From: Wolfiporia cocos
Lineage: Eukaryota > Basidiomycota > Agaricomycetes > Polyporales > Phaeolaceae
DNA: 64,000 nucleotides
Assembly: GCA_029448655.1 (NCBI GenBank)
Contig: JACCLO010000019.1
Span: forward strand, 1-64,000
Direction: 5' to 3'
Under the pieces are notes generated by a model. The model saw only the letters and a list, made by a program, of their open reading frames with translations, was not told the origin of the DNA and ran no database searches. The position numbers and the translations under genes are program-made. Of this stretch, positions 1 through 15,500 are shown in pieces; the stretch's first letter is position 1; each line of letters begins with the position of its first letter.

Positions 1-1561
1 GCGTGGCGCGCGGATGCATTCACCAGCCCATTCTGGCTGAGCAGAAGTGTGCCCAGGATGGGAGTGAATGCCTGCACGGATATTGTTGCGACATCAGCCT
101 CTTGTGGCGCAGACTCTGTAGGCTGGTCAGCATACGACTGGTCGTCGGTAGGCTGTGCCCCATAACTATCGTCGACGATCCGGCAGTTAGTAATGTACCA
201 CCATATGATGGACATGAGTTCAGCGGCTAAAGCTTCCTTTACGGCCTCATCTGCAGGTAGTCAGCAGAAGATGTATGAATGGTGACGCACGTATGGATGT
301 GGGGTGAGACGACGTTTCATTGTGAGCGAATGTAGCCATTACGGGCAAGGTCGTCGCGGTAGGTGACAGAAAGGGGGTGCCGTAGTAATAAAGCGTGAGA
401 CAAGAATCGTTTCGCCCGATAGGCGATCAAGATTGACGGGTCGTGAGCAATAGCCGCCGGATGAACGAAGAGCACGAGATGTGCCAAACGGGGGTGCATT
501 GAGGGTGACGCACGTAGACGTAAAAATGCAATGAGCAAACCAAGGCTCTCACCGAGCGGCCGAAACTTACCTTCGTCCAGCGCGAGGCTGTTCAACAGAG
601 GCAGGACGTACACGACCGCTTCGGCGGGGGTGATGTGCTCGATCTCTTCGCGGCTCGCGAATACGCCGCTCTCGACGTCATCTGCGCCCAGGTACTTCGG
701 GAGAGCATGCACGATGAAGACACGGTGGAACGCCGCTTGACTGCGCGAGAACAAATAAATCTTCTCGAGCGCGGTCAGCCCGTCCGCATCGGCGTCGAAT
801 TCAGTAAAGTCCAAGTGAGCGTCCGACGCCGACGGATCCTGCATGGGGTACGCGGTCTCCTCTGAACTAAAATATGCCGACGCCATCGGCTGCTGCTGGC
901 CAAGGGGGAGCAGAGGTGTGCCGGCGGCCGTACTTGCGGCCGTGGGCGGAAGCGGGTCAGCGGCCGTGGGCGGGAGGAGGGGCGGCGACGGCGTCGAGGT
1001 GGACGCAGTGGCATTCGGCGGAGGGATCGCGATGCGCATGCCAGAAGCGGGTGAGGTCGTGCTGGACGGCGACAGCGGTGCACCCATTGGGTCGGCAGTG
1101 TCTCTGGGCGACACAGGAAATATGTACGCAAGACCGGGCGACGCGGGCGGCGGCTGCGCTTCGTCAAAGCTGACTCGGGGTGGCAGCTCGAGCGGGCTGT
1201 GCGGTGCGCCAGAGCCGAGCGAGCTGGAACGCTGACGTAGTGGGGAGGATCGGCGCTGTGGAGAGGCCATGGGGGCACGAGTGGCAGGCGCGAACGGTCC
1301 CACAGTGGGCTGGGGGGATATGATACCCAGCCCGACCGCATGAGGGGTATAGCGGGTCGACTCTGGAGGCGGCGACTCGGCGGCGGGATTTTGTGGCGCA
1401 GGCGGGGGCGGGAGCTCGAGCGAGGAGGATCTGCGCACGTCGGACATGGGCACTGCTGGCCTGGGAGAGGACGAGCGGGAGGACAAGCTGCTAGCGCTCG
1501 AGCGAGTATTATCGGCAGGCATGTACAATCTCGGGAAGAGCAATGACAGAAAAATTCCCAT
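1..1561 (-). CDS. HEAT-repeat protein, probable PP4 regulatory subunit 1-like (partial)
   Basis: Two exons are visible: 571-1561 and 1-250, the second running off the left edge. The donor (GTAAGT read on minus) ends at 570 and the acceptor CTGCAG ends at 251; the join gives the stretch DEDEAVKEALAAEL and stays open to the edge. The first 240 residues or so are a low-complexity Ser/Pro-rich tail, likely disordered. A helical region follows (LTALEKIYLFSRSQAAFHR, then EAVVYVLPLLNSLALDE) that looks like the first HEAT repeats of PP4R1-type phosphatase regulators, as I recall that family. The intron is long for this window (320 nt) and has no other CT-type acceptor. The start is uncertain: ATG at 1561 or the later ATG of the stretch MPADNTRSS. 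The catalytic partner would be a PP2A-like phosphatase. The family call is moderate; the exon join is solid. Confidence 0.5.
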
Positions 1562-2261
1562 GTACGGGAGGCTGGGTGTATCGCGGCGAATTCAGAGGAG
1601 CGCGACGGGAGAGGGCATGCGGAGGGACGCACGGGAATAGCAGGATGGGGAGCGCAGATGGAGGGCGGGGACAAGCAGGTAGGCGCGGGGAATAGAGGAA
1701 GCGTAAGTAGTAATTAGGTTGGGCACACGAGGATTGGACGGCCCAAAGAAGAAGGTGCGGCTATGACGCAAGGGGAGGCAGGCCAGAGGAGAGAAGCGAG
1801 CGTGCAGGTGTCGGAAGGGGGATGTGATTGAGTAGGAGCAGCATACAACACAGGCGAGGCGCGCTAATAAGGGCTGTCGGCAGTTGGATTACAAACCAGC
1901 TCGCGGAGAGAGGAGCGGACGAGGCTGTCTCGGAGGCGGCGGGCGGCGGCGGGCGGCGGCGCTGCAAGGGGGCGCGGCGGCGCTGGGATCTGGCCGGGGC
2001 TCGCAGGGCGCGGCGGGGACGGGCGGGCGGCGGAGGGTACGGTGCCCGGCTGAAAAGGGAAGGAGGGGGGGCCACTCGCGAGCGCAGGATCCAAAACACG
2101 TCCATCGCCGTTGACGTCACCCGCAATTTTGCCCGCGAGCTCGGCCAGGCACTCTCACGCGACGTCATTTCCCACGGACGCATCGCCGCGCAAATGGTCC
2201 GTATATTCTCCTGCTCTACTGTACATTCATCTATCGCCATTGGCCCCGCGACGGCCTCGGC
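1562..2261. other. Intergenic, GC-rich simple repeats
   Basis: This stretch lies upstream of the PP4R1-like gene and downstream of the aminotransferase stop. It contains runs of GGC/GGCG units around 1937-2035. The open frames here are a product of the GC bias and match no family I know. It presumably holds the promoter of the left-hand gene. Confidence 0.5.
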
Positions 2262-4480
<2,219 letters not shown>

Positions 4481-4830
4481 TTCTGTATCTCTTCTGCGGA
4501 GATGCTCTGCGACTTGCGTCAGTCTGCTGTTCGCCATGGTACGCTCTGCGCAAGGCGCAGCGCGCCCGCGCCTTATGGGCTGCGAGGCTCACCTTTTCGG
4601 ACGGCTTGTGAATGCGGGGTAACACAGTCTATATGATCAGCACCGGCGTGGGCTCTGCACGTGATTCTGCGTAAGGAAGCCCGAGCCTGATGAATCGGGA
4701 GCAGCAGCCTCCGCTGGTACGGGACTAACCTGTAACGCGAGGCTCGCAACTGATGCGGAGAGATGGTGTGAGGAGCGCGCTGGACGAGTCAGGGGACAGG
4801 GCTTATATGCGCGGCGCACAGAGCATCCTC
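4481..4830 (-). promoter_or_regulatory. Aminotransferase promoter and 5' UTR
   Basis: A TATA-like element (CATATAAGC on minus) lies at about 4802-4811, some 325 nt upstream of the start codon. Between the two are plausible UTR introns: a GTTAGT donor followed by a TTACGCAG acceptor, and a GTGAGC donor followed by an acceptor just before the ATG. This is inference from motifs only. Confidence 0.4.
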
Positions 4831-5552
4831 CAAGCGCAACGATCGCGACAGATCAGTCGAGAACCGACGATTGCGCGATAAAGTCTGAGCTCCGACTCCT
4901 GCGTCCGCCTGGCGCGCTCATCATGGGATCGCGAAACGGACAACGGACGGGGCTAGACGGACTCGAGCAGCGCGAACGTCCGTCTTCCGCTCAATGCCCG
5001 CTCCGCCAAGCGCCGCGTCTGCGTCCGCGTGCGCCTGTGCATATGCACGAATCCACGGAAGCTCGCCAGGCGGCCTCGGTACAGGTCATCCTTGGACGTT
5101 CTCAATGTCGCAGAAGGCGGCAGGGAGCAGCGGATGTGGTCGGAAGACGCGCCGCCAACACGTGTGCCCATAATTACGACTGGATTGATGATCACTCACA
5201 CTAGGTTGGTCTCGACTCACACCGCACGCGAGAAATCAGTCTACAACGGATATATATCACGATACGAAAACACTGGGACACCAGATGAGTACGGGGGGGC
5301 TGGCATTAAATACGATGACAACGAGCATGGGAAGAGCGGTGTCACCAGAAGGGCCGAGGATAGTGAGTAATGGTATTGTATCATAGTACATGCAATGCGT
5401 CCGTGGGGGTCATGAAGCGCGGATGGAGGAAGAGAGGATAGCAATGGATGAGCTGTCCTGCGCCCGTGGCAATGCGTGGATATATGCGCGCTGCGCAGGA
5501 CGAAGTGGAGTGGCCAAGGAACGGGAGAGGAATGGGGACGCGGGCAGGCAGC
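4831..5552. other. Intergenic, no gene seen
   Basis: I find no ORF with recognisable protein character and no RNA gene here. It separates the aminotransferase promoter from the 3' end of the AN1 gene. Confidence 0.4.
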
Positions 5553-5849
5553 TCATGCCATTGCCATCTTCGACGCCACTGTCCGTTCGCTCTCCAGCTT
5601 CGCCTTGTTCTTCTCGAACGCCTGCTGTCGGCAGCTCTCGAGGTTGGTGCAGTTATGGTGCTCGGGCATGCGATGCTATACGGGAGGATAGGCAGGCCAC
5701 AATTAGAGCGTGTGCCACCACGGAACGGAGGAGGCACGCACAGCCCCGCAGAACTCTTGCCGACAGTGTGGGCATTGGCCAACTAGACGCAGCACGGCGG
5801 AGCTGCAGCGAGGCTCAGACTGGAGTTGACAGCGCTTCTTGGCAGGCAT
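5553..5849 (-). CDS. Small AN1-type zinc-finger protein
   Basis: Two exons, 5742-5849 and 5553-5675, encode 76 residues, with a 66-nt intron (donor GTGCGT, acceptor CGTATAG). The joined protein holds an AN1 finger: Cys7 and Cys15, then CPHCRQEFCGAHR, then PEHHNC. The spacing C-x2-C-x4-C-x2-H-x5-H-x-C is present and is completed only by splicing, because the HR of the finger comes from exon 2. A basic/acidic helical tail (FEKNKAKLESERT) follows. Such tiny single-AN1 proteins occur in many fungi, and their role is not well settled; AN1 fingers are often linked to ubiquitin and proteasome stress pathways. Each exon is too short to stand out alone. Confidence 0.85.
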
Positions 5850-6060
5850 TCTGAATGAGGATCGAGTGTACGTAAATACGCAGACAGAACACTAGACGGG
5901 GCGGCGACGGTGAGTGCGAGTGCGGCAGGGACGGGGAGTGGGACTCACGATGCGAGGCCGGAAGGCGGAGGAGGGCGGAGGAGGCGGAGAGGCGGAAGGC
6001 AGTAGGCAGTGAGCAATGGGCTGTGAGTGGGGGCGCAGGGCAGAGGTCGGCTTATAAGGC
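5850..6060 (-). promoter_or_regulatory. AN1 gene 5' UTR intron and TATA box
   Basis: An acceptor CATTCAG sits one base before the AN1 start codon, and a GTGAGT donor lies at 5943-5948, implying a 98-nt UTR intron (5851-5948). A TATA-like CTTATAAG is at 6051-6058. The distance suits transcription starting near 6025 on minus. Confidence 0.5.
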
Positions 6061-7268
6061 GGGCTGAGAGGGACGCGTCAGCTCGCAGTGGGATCTAAGA
6101 TGGCACGTGGCGGGCAGTCCGCCAGATCCTCGCCCGATCCTTGGCTGCTCCCGCTCCTTCGCCCCTTCTCCGCGCTGGCCTCGACCTCCGCTGCCGCTGC
6201 CTCCCACTCACACAGCCACCAAATCGCCTCCGCTTGTTGGCTCGCAGCGTCCTGAAAACTGCCTTCCTGCGCCCCAAACTCTCCTGTCGCTAAAAGGGGC
6301 CTCTCCGAAACCAACAGCCGCGACGGCCGGCACCCGATTACTCGCAACAAGCCTATCGCGCTTTCCTCCTTCGACGGCCCTCGACCAACGGTTCTCGGCT
6401 TCCGGGTAGTCGCCCAGCTGCAGCGCGGTAGCTCTGCCGAGCCGGAGAACAAAGCCCTGCCCCGCGCGCCTTGTTTGCCGTCGGAGGCCTGGCTCAGGTG
6501 AGCTGTGCTGTTTGACATTACATGTATTGTTACCTGTTCGGGCGCCACCTCGATAATAATATCCCTCCGTGTTTGACTTGATGGTTGTTCGTGAGAACGC
6601 TGCGACCACCAGATTTCAGGCGTCGCATCCCGAAGCTTAATTCCGAGGGGTTGTCAGCTGCGGGTTGTCAGCATCTACAATTCTGTCTCCCAGGCTCTAT
6701 CAGCGTGCTCGCGTCTCCAACCCTCGCCCAACGTCGCCGCCTATCTGAGTTCGCCAGAATCCCTTCTCAGCAGTGGCCAGGCGCGATGGCTACCCAATGA
6801 CGTCTGCTCAGCGTCCCCGCATATGGACGGTGCGTTCCATCTTGCTGCTGCCGCACTGTTGCCACGCACCGCTTGTCATATCGTCGTCCCACCTTGAGGC
6901 GATCTTGCACTCGGGGCACACGACCACCACACGCTCCACACCCACGATGCTACCACCCTACATGTAATCGAGATGTGGAAAGGGTATCACTATCACGCGA
7001 TGCACTATCAGTCTACCGTATATTGTACAGGAACGCCGCGCTCGTGCTACTGCAATAAGAAGCGAGGACGACGACCGGGGAGCAATGATTATGCATGTGA
7101 AGGTGATGGGTACACAACGGAAGACATTTACGACGCAGAGCGTAGTAGTATGACCTTGGCACGTGCACCATAAACCCAAGAGGAATAGCGAAGTGAAAAG
7201 AAAAGTCCTGTCCGCAAATCCAATGAAATGAGCAGCCTTATGGTACAGGGCCCCGCCGAGACCCACCA
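6061..7268. other. Intergenic, no gene supported
   Basis: Several open frames occur on both strands between 6078 and 7058, but none shows a domain, a family-like segment or a convincing exon chain. The 3' UTR of the syntaxin gene lies in the right part. A short unrecognised gene cannot be excluded. Confidence 0.35.
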
Positions 7269-8695
7269 CTAGTGGTGAGTGTGGTTGACTACCTCTACCG
7301 CAACGACGATGGCGATAATAGCGATAATGATGAGGAAGAGCACGAAGCAGATCCATCGCTTCTTGCGTGCCGCACGCGCTGATTCGACGGCCTTTTCGGT
7401 ATATCCCAAGCTACGGCGAGGCGTGTGAACGACATAAGAAAGCTAAATGGATATTTACATACCCTGCTTCGGTATCCTTCTCAACGACGGCAGCTGTGGT
7501 CTCAATTACGTTGATCTGCTCGTCTTGCTGCTCAACAAGCATGCTCATCTGTACGAGCGGTGAGTCATCACGCCAAGTCTGTTCAAGACAAGCAAATTGC
7601 GCACGTCATTGAAAAGCTGGGCAAGCTCGGTGAGTGTCCGCTCGATCCGCTTGATGTCCTCGTGTCGTTCCTGAACTTCACGATATGCTGATCGCGCCTC
7701 GCCGTACCGGTTGGAGTTCATGAGCTGCCGGAAACATCATCAGCACTAGTCCACCACGAGGATTATTCATGTCCTACCGCTTGACTGAAGATTTGGCCAC
7801 CTTGATCATCATTCACTACTGCCTTGACCTCTTCCGGCGTGGCATCCGGTTTCACTAAAAAGGTGCGACATGAGTTCCGATTCCTACAATAACATACCAT
7901 CGGAACGCACCGATCTTGAATTGACGTTCCAAGCGCTGCTTGTACTTTGTCCGGTACTGCTGCTCGACGCTCTGGTAGTTCTGGATCGCCTCCACGAACT
8001 TCTGCTTCACAAGGCCGGTCTATACAGCCGCAAACGCGCAGCGTCAGCATCCCCTACAGAAGGCGGCCCGATCGCGACACCATCAGCACAGTAGCAACTG
8101 ACCTGCTGCTTGCGAATCTGCCCGTCTCTACCCGACGCCGGCTGCTTCTCCAGAGCCTTTATCCGCCGCTTGAGCACGTTGCTGAGCGCACTCGTGTCGG
8201 ATATGAGCTCGTCGAGCTGTTGCGCGACGCGCTGCGCCGCGGCGTCATCCGTGTTGTCGAGCGAACGCGAGTGGAGGTCCGAGATGCGCGAGACGCTGTC
8301 GTTGAACGTGCGCAGGTCATCCTGGATGGAGGAGATCTGCAGGCGCGCGTGAGCATGCGGTGTGCGCCTGACGAGCGAAGGGGGCGGACCTCGGTGTAGA
8401 ACGCAGCCATGCCGTCCATGGCGGGCGCGTTCAGCGCGGTCGTACTGTCCTTCGCCGTCGAGTCGAATGAATCGCTCGTTTCGGCGTATGGGCGCGTGGA
8501 CTGCATGGGATATGAATCACTGTGCCCAACTCAGCTTCGCTCGCGCGTGGGAGGCACCATTAAAGCTGAACGTACGTGCTGGTGTTGTAGCCGCCGCTTT
8601 GTTGCGCCTGTCATCGCAGCTGCTATGTGAGACTTCTCTGGTACCCCCGCTGGATGCTTGCTCACCCTGAGCGCCGCGAGTCTGTCTCTGGCCAT
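7269..8695 (-). CDS. Syntaxin, Sso1-type plasma-membrane t-SNARE
   Basis: Nine exons on minus: 8666-8695, 8572-8607, 8390-8500, 8103-8336, 7911-8019, 7778-7854, 7605-7724, 7463-7548, 7269-7410, totalling 945 nt or 314 residues. The start MARDRLAALR is typical of fungal Sso proteins. The central part is the three-helix Habc domain. The SNARE helix runs from about residue 240 (MSMLVEQQDEQINVIE, with the zero-layer Gln, through EAGLGYTEKAVESARAARKK). A single C-terminal membrane span ends in NHTHH. The protein would pair with a SNAP-25-like Sec9 and a vesicle synaptobrevin to drive exocytic fusion at the plasma membrane. The second intron uses a GTTCAG donor that is weaker than the others, so residues around 22 are less sure. 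Confidence 0.9.
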
Positions 8696-9117
8696 GCTTG
8701 ACGACGGTAATTAAGTGAGTAGTTAAGTAGCTAGTGGTTGGGTCGTGAAGGCGAAATGAGGACAAGCAACAGTCAATGCTGCTTGCACCGGGGCGAGTGG
8801 GCTAGTGAAGTGTCCTGTGAATGGGTTAAGGAAGGAGCGGAGTGAGAGCGGTGCACTTCGGGCACCAGCAGGCAGTGTTGGAAGCTGTTTTGGTTGGCTC
8901 GTGATGGCGCTAGACGGTGTAGTTTCCCAGTTCCCAATACAGCCATGGGCGCTCGCTAGGCGCTCGGGCCGCAGCATACAAGTCTCACATTAAGGCCGTC
9001 TTGTCCGTGCAACAGTTAACGGCGGGAAAGCAGTACTCTACAGGATACGGACGGGGTGCGCAACCGATGGACTCCCACCGTGCAGTTTTAGCAGCGTCGT
9101 GGAGAGCAAGAAGGGGT
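8696..9117. other. Intergenic between syntaxin and argininosuccinate lyase
   Basis: Both flanking genes are on minus, so this holds the syntaxin promoter and the lyase 3' UTR. I see no gene or repeat. Confidence 0.45.
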
Positions 9118-10900
<1,783 letters not shown>

Positions 10901-11090
10901 AGTCGTGGGGCGTAAATACGTTGATGTTGGAGTAACTTTGGAAAGACGGTGCAGACGCGAACTGGACGCGAGCGCGCTCTGAAGCTGGGACGCGTTCGAT
11001 CTGATCAGCGATCGTGACTCGAGATCACTGCACTGACTCATTCTGATAGCATTTTCCAGTCTATCGCGAGCGCCTTATAGCAATCAGGTC
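10901..11090 (-). promoter_or_regulatory. Lyase promoter and optional N-terminal extension
   Basis: The lyase frame stays open upstream to ATG 11039-11041 and would encode 47 extra residues rich in Ser, Leu and Arg with few acidic residues. A TATA-like CTATAAGG (minus) lies near 11078, so transcription may begin only a few bases before that ATG. Whether the extension is made, and acts as an organelle signal, is open. Confidence 0.35.
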
Positions 11091-11171
11091 CTTCACAGAT
11101 TTACTAGACTCTACAATCTATACTCTGTACACGAGCACGATGTACATTTTCAGCCACTGATAGTTACACTA

Positions 11172-12081
11172 TCAAGAATGCAGAGCGTTCATGAACCAGA
11201 AGGTTACCAATGCAAAAATGCTCAAAACAACGTAGATTATGACACGAACGTCAAAGGGGTTCTCGGTAAGGAACGGATACGGGACTAGCAGTTGTGATCA
11301 GTGTTGCACATACATACATATATACAGAGATCATCCCACTTACAGCTTCCGTTGAATTGTGCGAGATACTCGGTCCACGAGGCGTACAAGACACCAGCGA
11401 TGGCGGTCAGTAAAATTCCGCCATAGAGGGCCTGAGCGCGCGTGTACTTGCGTTCGATGAGATAGAAGTCTAGCAAAAGTGCGAGCGCAGGAGCAGCATG
11501 CAAAGCCAAATCAGTGCTCAGCGGGATACGTTGGAGCTGGGTAGGACCGGCAGAGGAAGGAACAGATTCATCGGGCTGCGGCACTTTGCCCTGGGCCATA
11601 GGCCTGAGGATCAGTTCCTCAGCGAAGAAGATGAGGCTCCAATAAACTGTTGTCACGACCATAGCAACCTAACGTGAACCATTAGCACCGTAGTTGTTGC
11701 GGGCGCAAGTCACAGCATACTGGCAATGCAATCATCAGAACGGTCCGCTTCACTGTCCTGAAGACTGAGGCTTCTCGTTAAAGAGTTGCAGGTGCACTAT
11801 AGCAAGGAACACTCACTTGGAAGAGAAGGGAATAGGTCAGACACCAGTCCAGATACCATTGTGATGATAGCCATGAATAGGCTGTGACCTCAGGTTAGAG
11901 GGGTCGGATCTGGCTGAAAGACATGTGCACACCCAATAATCGTCAAGAATTGACCATGCCCGCCTTTTTGAGTACGGATGAACGCGTCAAACGGCACATT
12001 TCTGAGGCCCCGGTACCCATGGACCATGATGGCCGCCGCTGCAGAGTGCAGAACTACCGCCCCCATCCTGAGCTGACCCAT
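11172..12081 (-). CDS. FAR-17a/AIG1-like multi-pass membrane protein
   Basis: Five exons on minus: 11933-12081, 11817-11881, 11721-11764, 11344-11668, 11172-11284, totalling 696 nt or 231 residues. The family is the androgen-induced 1 group of ER/plasma-membrane proteins. Human members hydrolyse fatty-acid esters of hydroxy fatty acids using a membrane Thr and His. Visible here are several hydrophobic spans, the QFLTII segment whose Thr could be the nucleophile, and LSTDLALHAAPALALLLDF whose His could be the partner. It ends PYPFLTENPFDVR followed by a last span and FWFMNALHS. The splice at the fourth intron (GTAAGT donor, CTGCTAG acceptor) makes NGSFPYPF, as expected. The yeast relative is a membrane protein of unclear role, so the activity is inference. 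Confidence 0.85.
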
Positions 12082-12507
12082 GTCAATGTTGCAATTTTTA
12101 TTCAGTCAGGGAGCGGATGGTAAAGCAGTAGTCGTATAGACGAGCAGCCTGCAACGGAGATGATGTAAAAGCTGTGCCCCAGCATCATCGAGAATGGGCC
12201 GATGATGACACGGCTATAGTTACGTTTGGTGGGCGCCTCTTGAACACGACTGTTGGATTGGGCTTACTCAGAGTAGTACTTATAGTCGGGCTTCTAACGT
12301 CTGCTGCATCTGCACCGATTCCTTTGCAGCTAAAGGTGTAATCTGCACTGGGCTTTGGCTCCAGTCCTTGCGCCTATCCAAGCTCACTACCGGCTTGGAG
12401 ACATCGGCGTCTCGGGCGGTACAGGCAGGCGTTCCGTTCGGGCGACCTTGACCTTTGGTCAGTTGCATGAAATTACGGGCCGCTCGGGGCCTTATTACTA
12501 GTGGAAG
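12082..12507. other. Divergent intergenic region, AIG1-like / TRAPPC10
   Basis: The two flanking genes point away from this 426-bp stretch, so it should carry both promoters. I see no clear TATA box and no gene. Confidence 0.45.
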
Positions 12508-15500
12508 ATGAACGTCAACTCTCAACGAGCTCTCGTAACATATGCCTCCTCTCCACTATTCCTCTCAACGGATCATTGGAAGCAAGTGCATGCTGCACTC
12601 TTATGCCAATTCCCACTGCGCAATCTACATTGGAAGCCGGCGACTCGTCCCAATATCCAGACCATTCAAGAATTAAGTGTTGCTTTGGTGCCGTTTGAGA
12701 GTGTGCGGGACGAGCATACCTCACAGATCCCCCAAACGTTGCTGGAGAGACCATTGCTGAACATCTACCTCGTTGTATGCGAGGTGAATGGTGTGATTAC
12801 TCGTCATGGAACTTTTCTCATATTTAAGAGCGTAGGACAATGATATCTACAAGAATGCCATTAAGAAACAAATCAAAGACTGGCACATGTCAGTCAGTCA
12901 ACGTAAGAATCAAGAATGGTTGATCGTGCATATCGTGCGCCCGGATGAGAAGACGGCACAAGGAAGAATCTTCCAAATGAAGGCTTCGGTTCTCGACAAG
13001 ATCAGGGCAGACTTCAACAGCGACAAGAGGGACAGGTATGCCAGACCGTATGAAGGCGCGCTTCTGAATTGATATGTGCTTAGATGTGTGCAGCTTGTCT
13101 GGTCCCCTGATTATGAGAATCCGACGGCATGGGCAGAGTTCATCAACAAGCTGAAGGACGGTATTCTGTCAGCCTTTGACTCTGCATTCACTCAGCGCGA
13201 AGAGGATGTCAAGCGCTCCGAGGGACAGAGGCAAATGCCTGGCTGGAACTTCTGCACGTTCTTCATCTTGAAGGTGCATTAGACACTAGATCGACAATAC
13301 GGTTGGTCACAAAGCTAACTCGCAAAGTAGGAAAGCCTTGCGATCTCGCTAGAGGGCGTCGGTCTCCACGAAGATGCACTGCAACAGTATGTCGAGCTAG
13401 AATCTTCGTTCTTTCGCGTACTGCGGGACAAGAATTTGTCCTGGTTTGGCGCTCTCATTGCGCTAGAGCCTTTGGATGACTCCACCTCTCTGCTCTCTGT
13501 GACCAAGAAGCCATATCGCGACCTTATCCTGGCCAACTCGATATCTGTCTTCGACTTCCGCATATATCTGCTTGCTAGACAGTGCACCCTATTACAAAAG
13601 CTGGGTTTGGTGGTTGAAATTTGTAGAAGGTCTGTTAGCTTCCTCGGCGGCTTTGGTCGGCGGCTTCGGGAGTTGGAGGTACGTGAGGTTTGGAGGACCG
13701 AGGACCGTGTTGATTTGCGCTTCATCTTCAGGACACGCTACCGGAGTTTTTCGTGGAATCGTGGACATATTCTTCCGCCCTCAGTGTCGTGGATGCCTGC
13801 GACTCGTGGACGGATGTCTCTTCGTTCAGCAAAGTTGCATTATCAAGGTTCCAAGCCGTGAAGGGGGAGCTGCTGGAGCTCGCACAACAACAAGTAAGTC
13901 TCAATGCAATGAGTGCTCATCATGACCGAACATTCGAATGTGCTAGCTTGACATCATCGGGGTTAGAGTCGGCTATCTACCATTACGACCTCCCTTTTCG
14001 ATAGCCCTTCCTGCGTCAGCGCACGAGTGCGCACGAAGAACAGAGGATGAATCTGCACGAAAAATATCCAAGGCAGAGATCGTACAAGCGCTTGAGGACA
14101 AAGAGGCTTTCTACGATTTATACGTTCAGGTTACAAATCGTGCGATAGAGCTGTACGCTGGTGCGGGCCGACGTAAGTTTGCTCTCAAGCTACATGGTAA
14201 CCTCGCAGCGCTCGATCTGTACGTCAACTGGAAAATGTCGTCGCACGAGCTAACCGTTGATTCAGCATCCGAGGTCGACTGCCGAATGCTTTCGAGACCT
14301 ATAAGAGTCTTCCTGCACACTATGCGCCGCATAGCTGGACCTCTCTCGAGTCATTCATGCGTTTGCAAGCATTGAAGATTCACACATCTACTGAGAAAGA
14401 GAAGGATGCAGAATGGGCGAATATCGCGCTCGAATTCCTCAAAGCATACGTCGAAGATATGGGGCAAGAGCTGCTGATGGATGTGGATGACCACAAGTCG
14501 TATATTTCATTGCTTGTTCAGTCGTTACAGGCCGCAGCGCGTGAGCTGAAGTCAGGTATCTGCACTGCAATTTCCGGGACCGCAGGCCAAGTTGACGTTG
14601 TATATGCAGATCTGCTACACCCTGACCATCCCGCAATATCTATGAAGATAGCTGACCGCACTGCGCGACTAGCAGGAACTCATGACGGGTCACTGTTGGA
14701 TGTCGTTGTACACAATCGCTTGCCTTGCGTGCGTGCCGCGCTATCACGCCCATTGTTGCGGCCCTCATAGTCATTTAGGACTTGCCGACTGATGAGGTTA
14801 CGTTGATCTTCGTCGGACCCGAGGCATATCAGTTGGTATTCTCGTCAGAAAGTCTCACCGCGATTCCACCGGGTAAGACCACAATAACGGTGTTTTGTCC
14901 TGTACGTGTACTCGTTTTCTTTGCCTTTGTTGGAAGGTTTGACATTCCTAACTTCAGTCTTCGGCAGCGGGGACATTTGCATTACAAGCTTTTCAACTCA
15001 AAGTCTCTCGACTGATCTTAGAATGGAAGGAATCCACAACTCCTGCGGCAGTCAAGAGCGTGAAGCCCACTAACATCCCTGTGCTTATCAAGATACCCAA
15101 GGATTTGCAAGCGCTAGATGTACGCCTGCGACCACCACAACGGAGTGAGTATCCCGAATGTATCATCAGCATCTCATGGTTGACTAACTGTCTTAGTTGA
15201 GCTGGGGACACCGGCAAAGATCCTTGTGCAATTGCAGACGGGCAGAAATGACATACGTACCGTCACACTCAAATTTACCTCACCATCTGGCGTCAAGTTC
15301 AAGTGTGATGGGGCTGCGCTGGAGGGCAAAGGTACTTTCCGACCATTCCCTGACGCGTGTAAATTACTCAGATCTTGTAGCATCCTTCGCTATGACCGCG
15401 GACTCTGATGCCATCGTTCTTTCCGATATCGGCAAAGAGTTGACTGTGACAATGTCACTACCACATTCTGATGCATCATCTTATCATACATTGGTCAGTT

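Noticed and set aside
775..1674. 299-codon minus frame overlapping the PP4R1-like gene
   Set aside because: Low-complexity Pro/Arg/Ser product of an out-of-frame reading; the other frame splices to a conserved segment.
6078..6609. Minus frames of 156 and 133 codons
   Set aside because: No motif, no splice partners and no similarity recognised; located upstream of the AN1 promoter.
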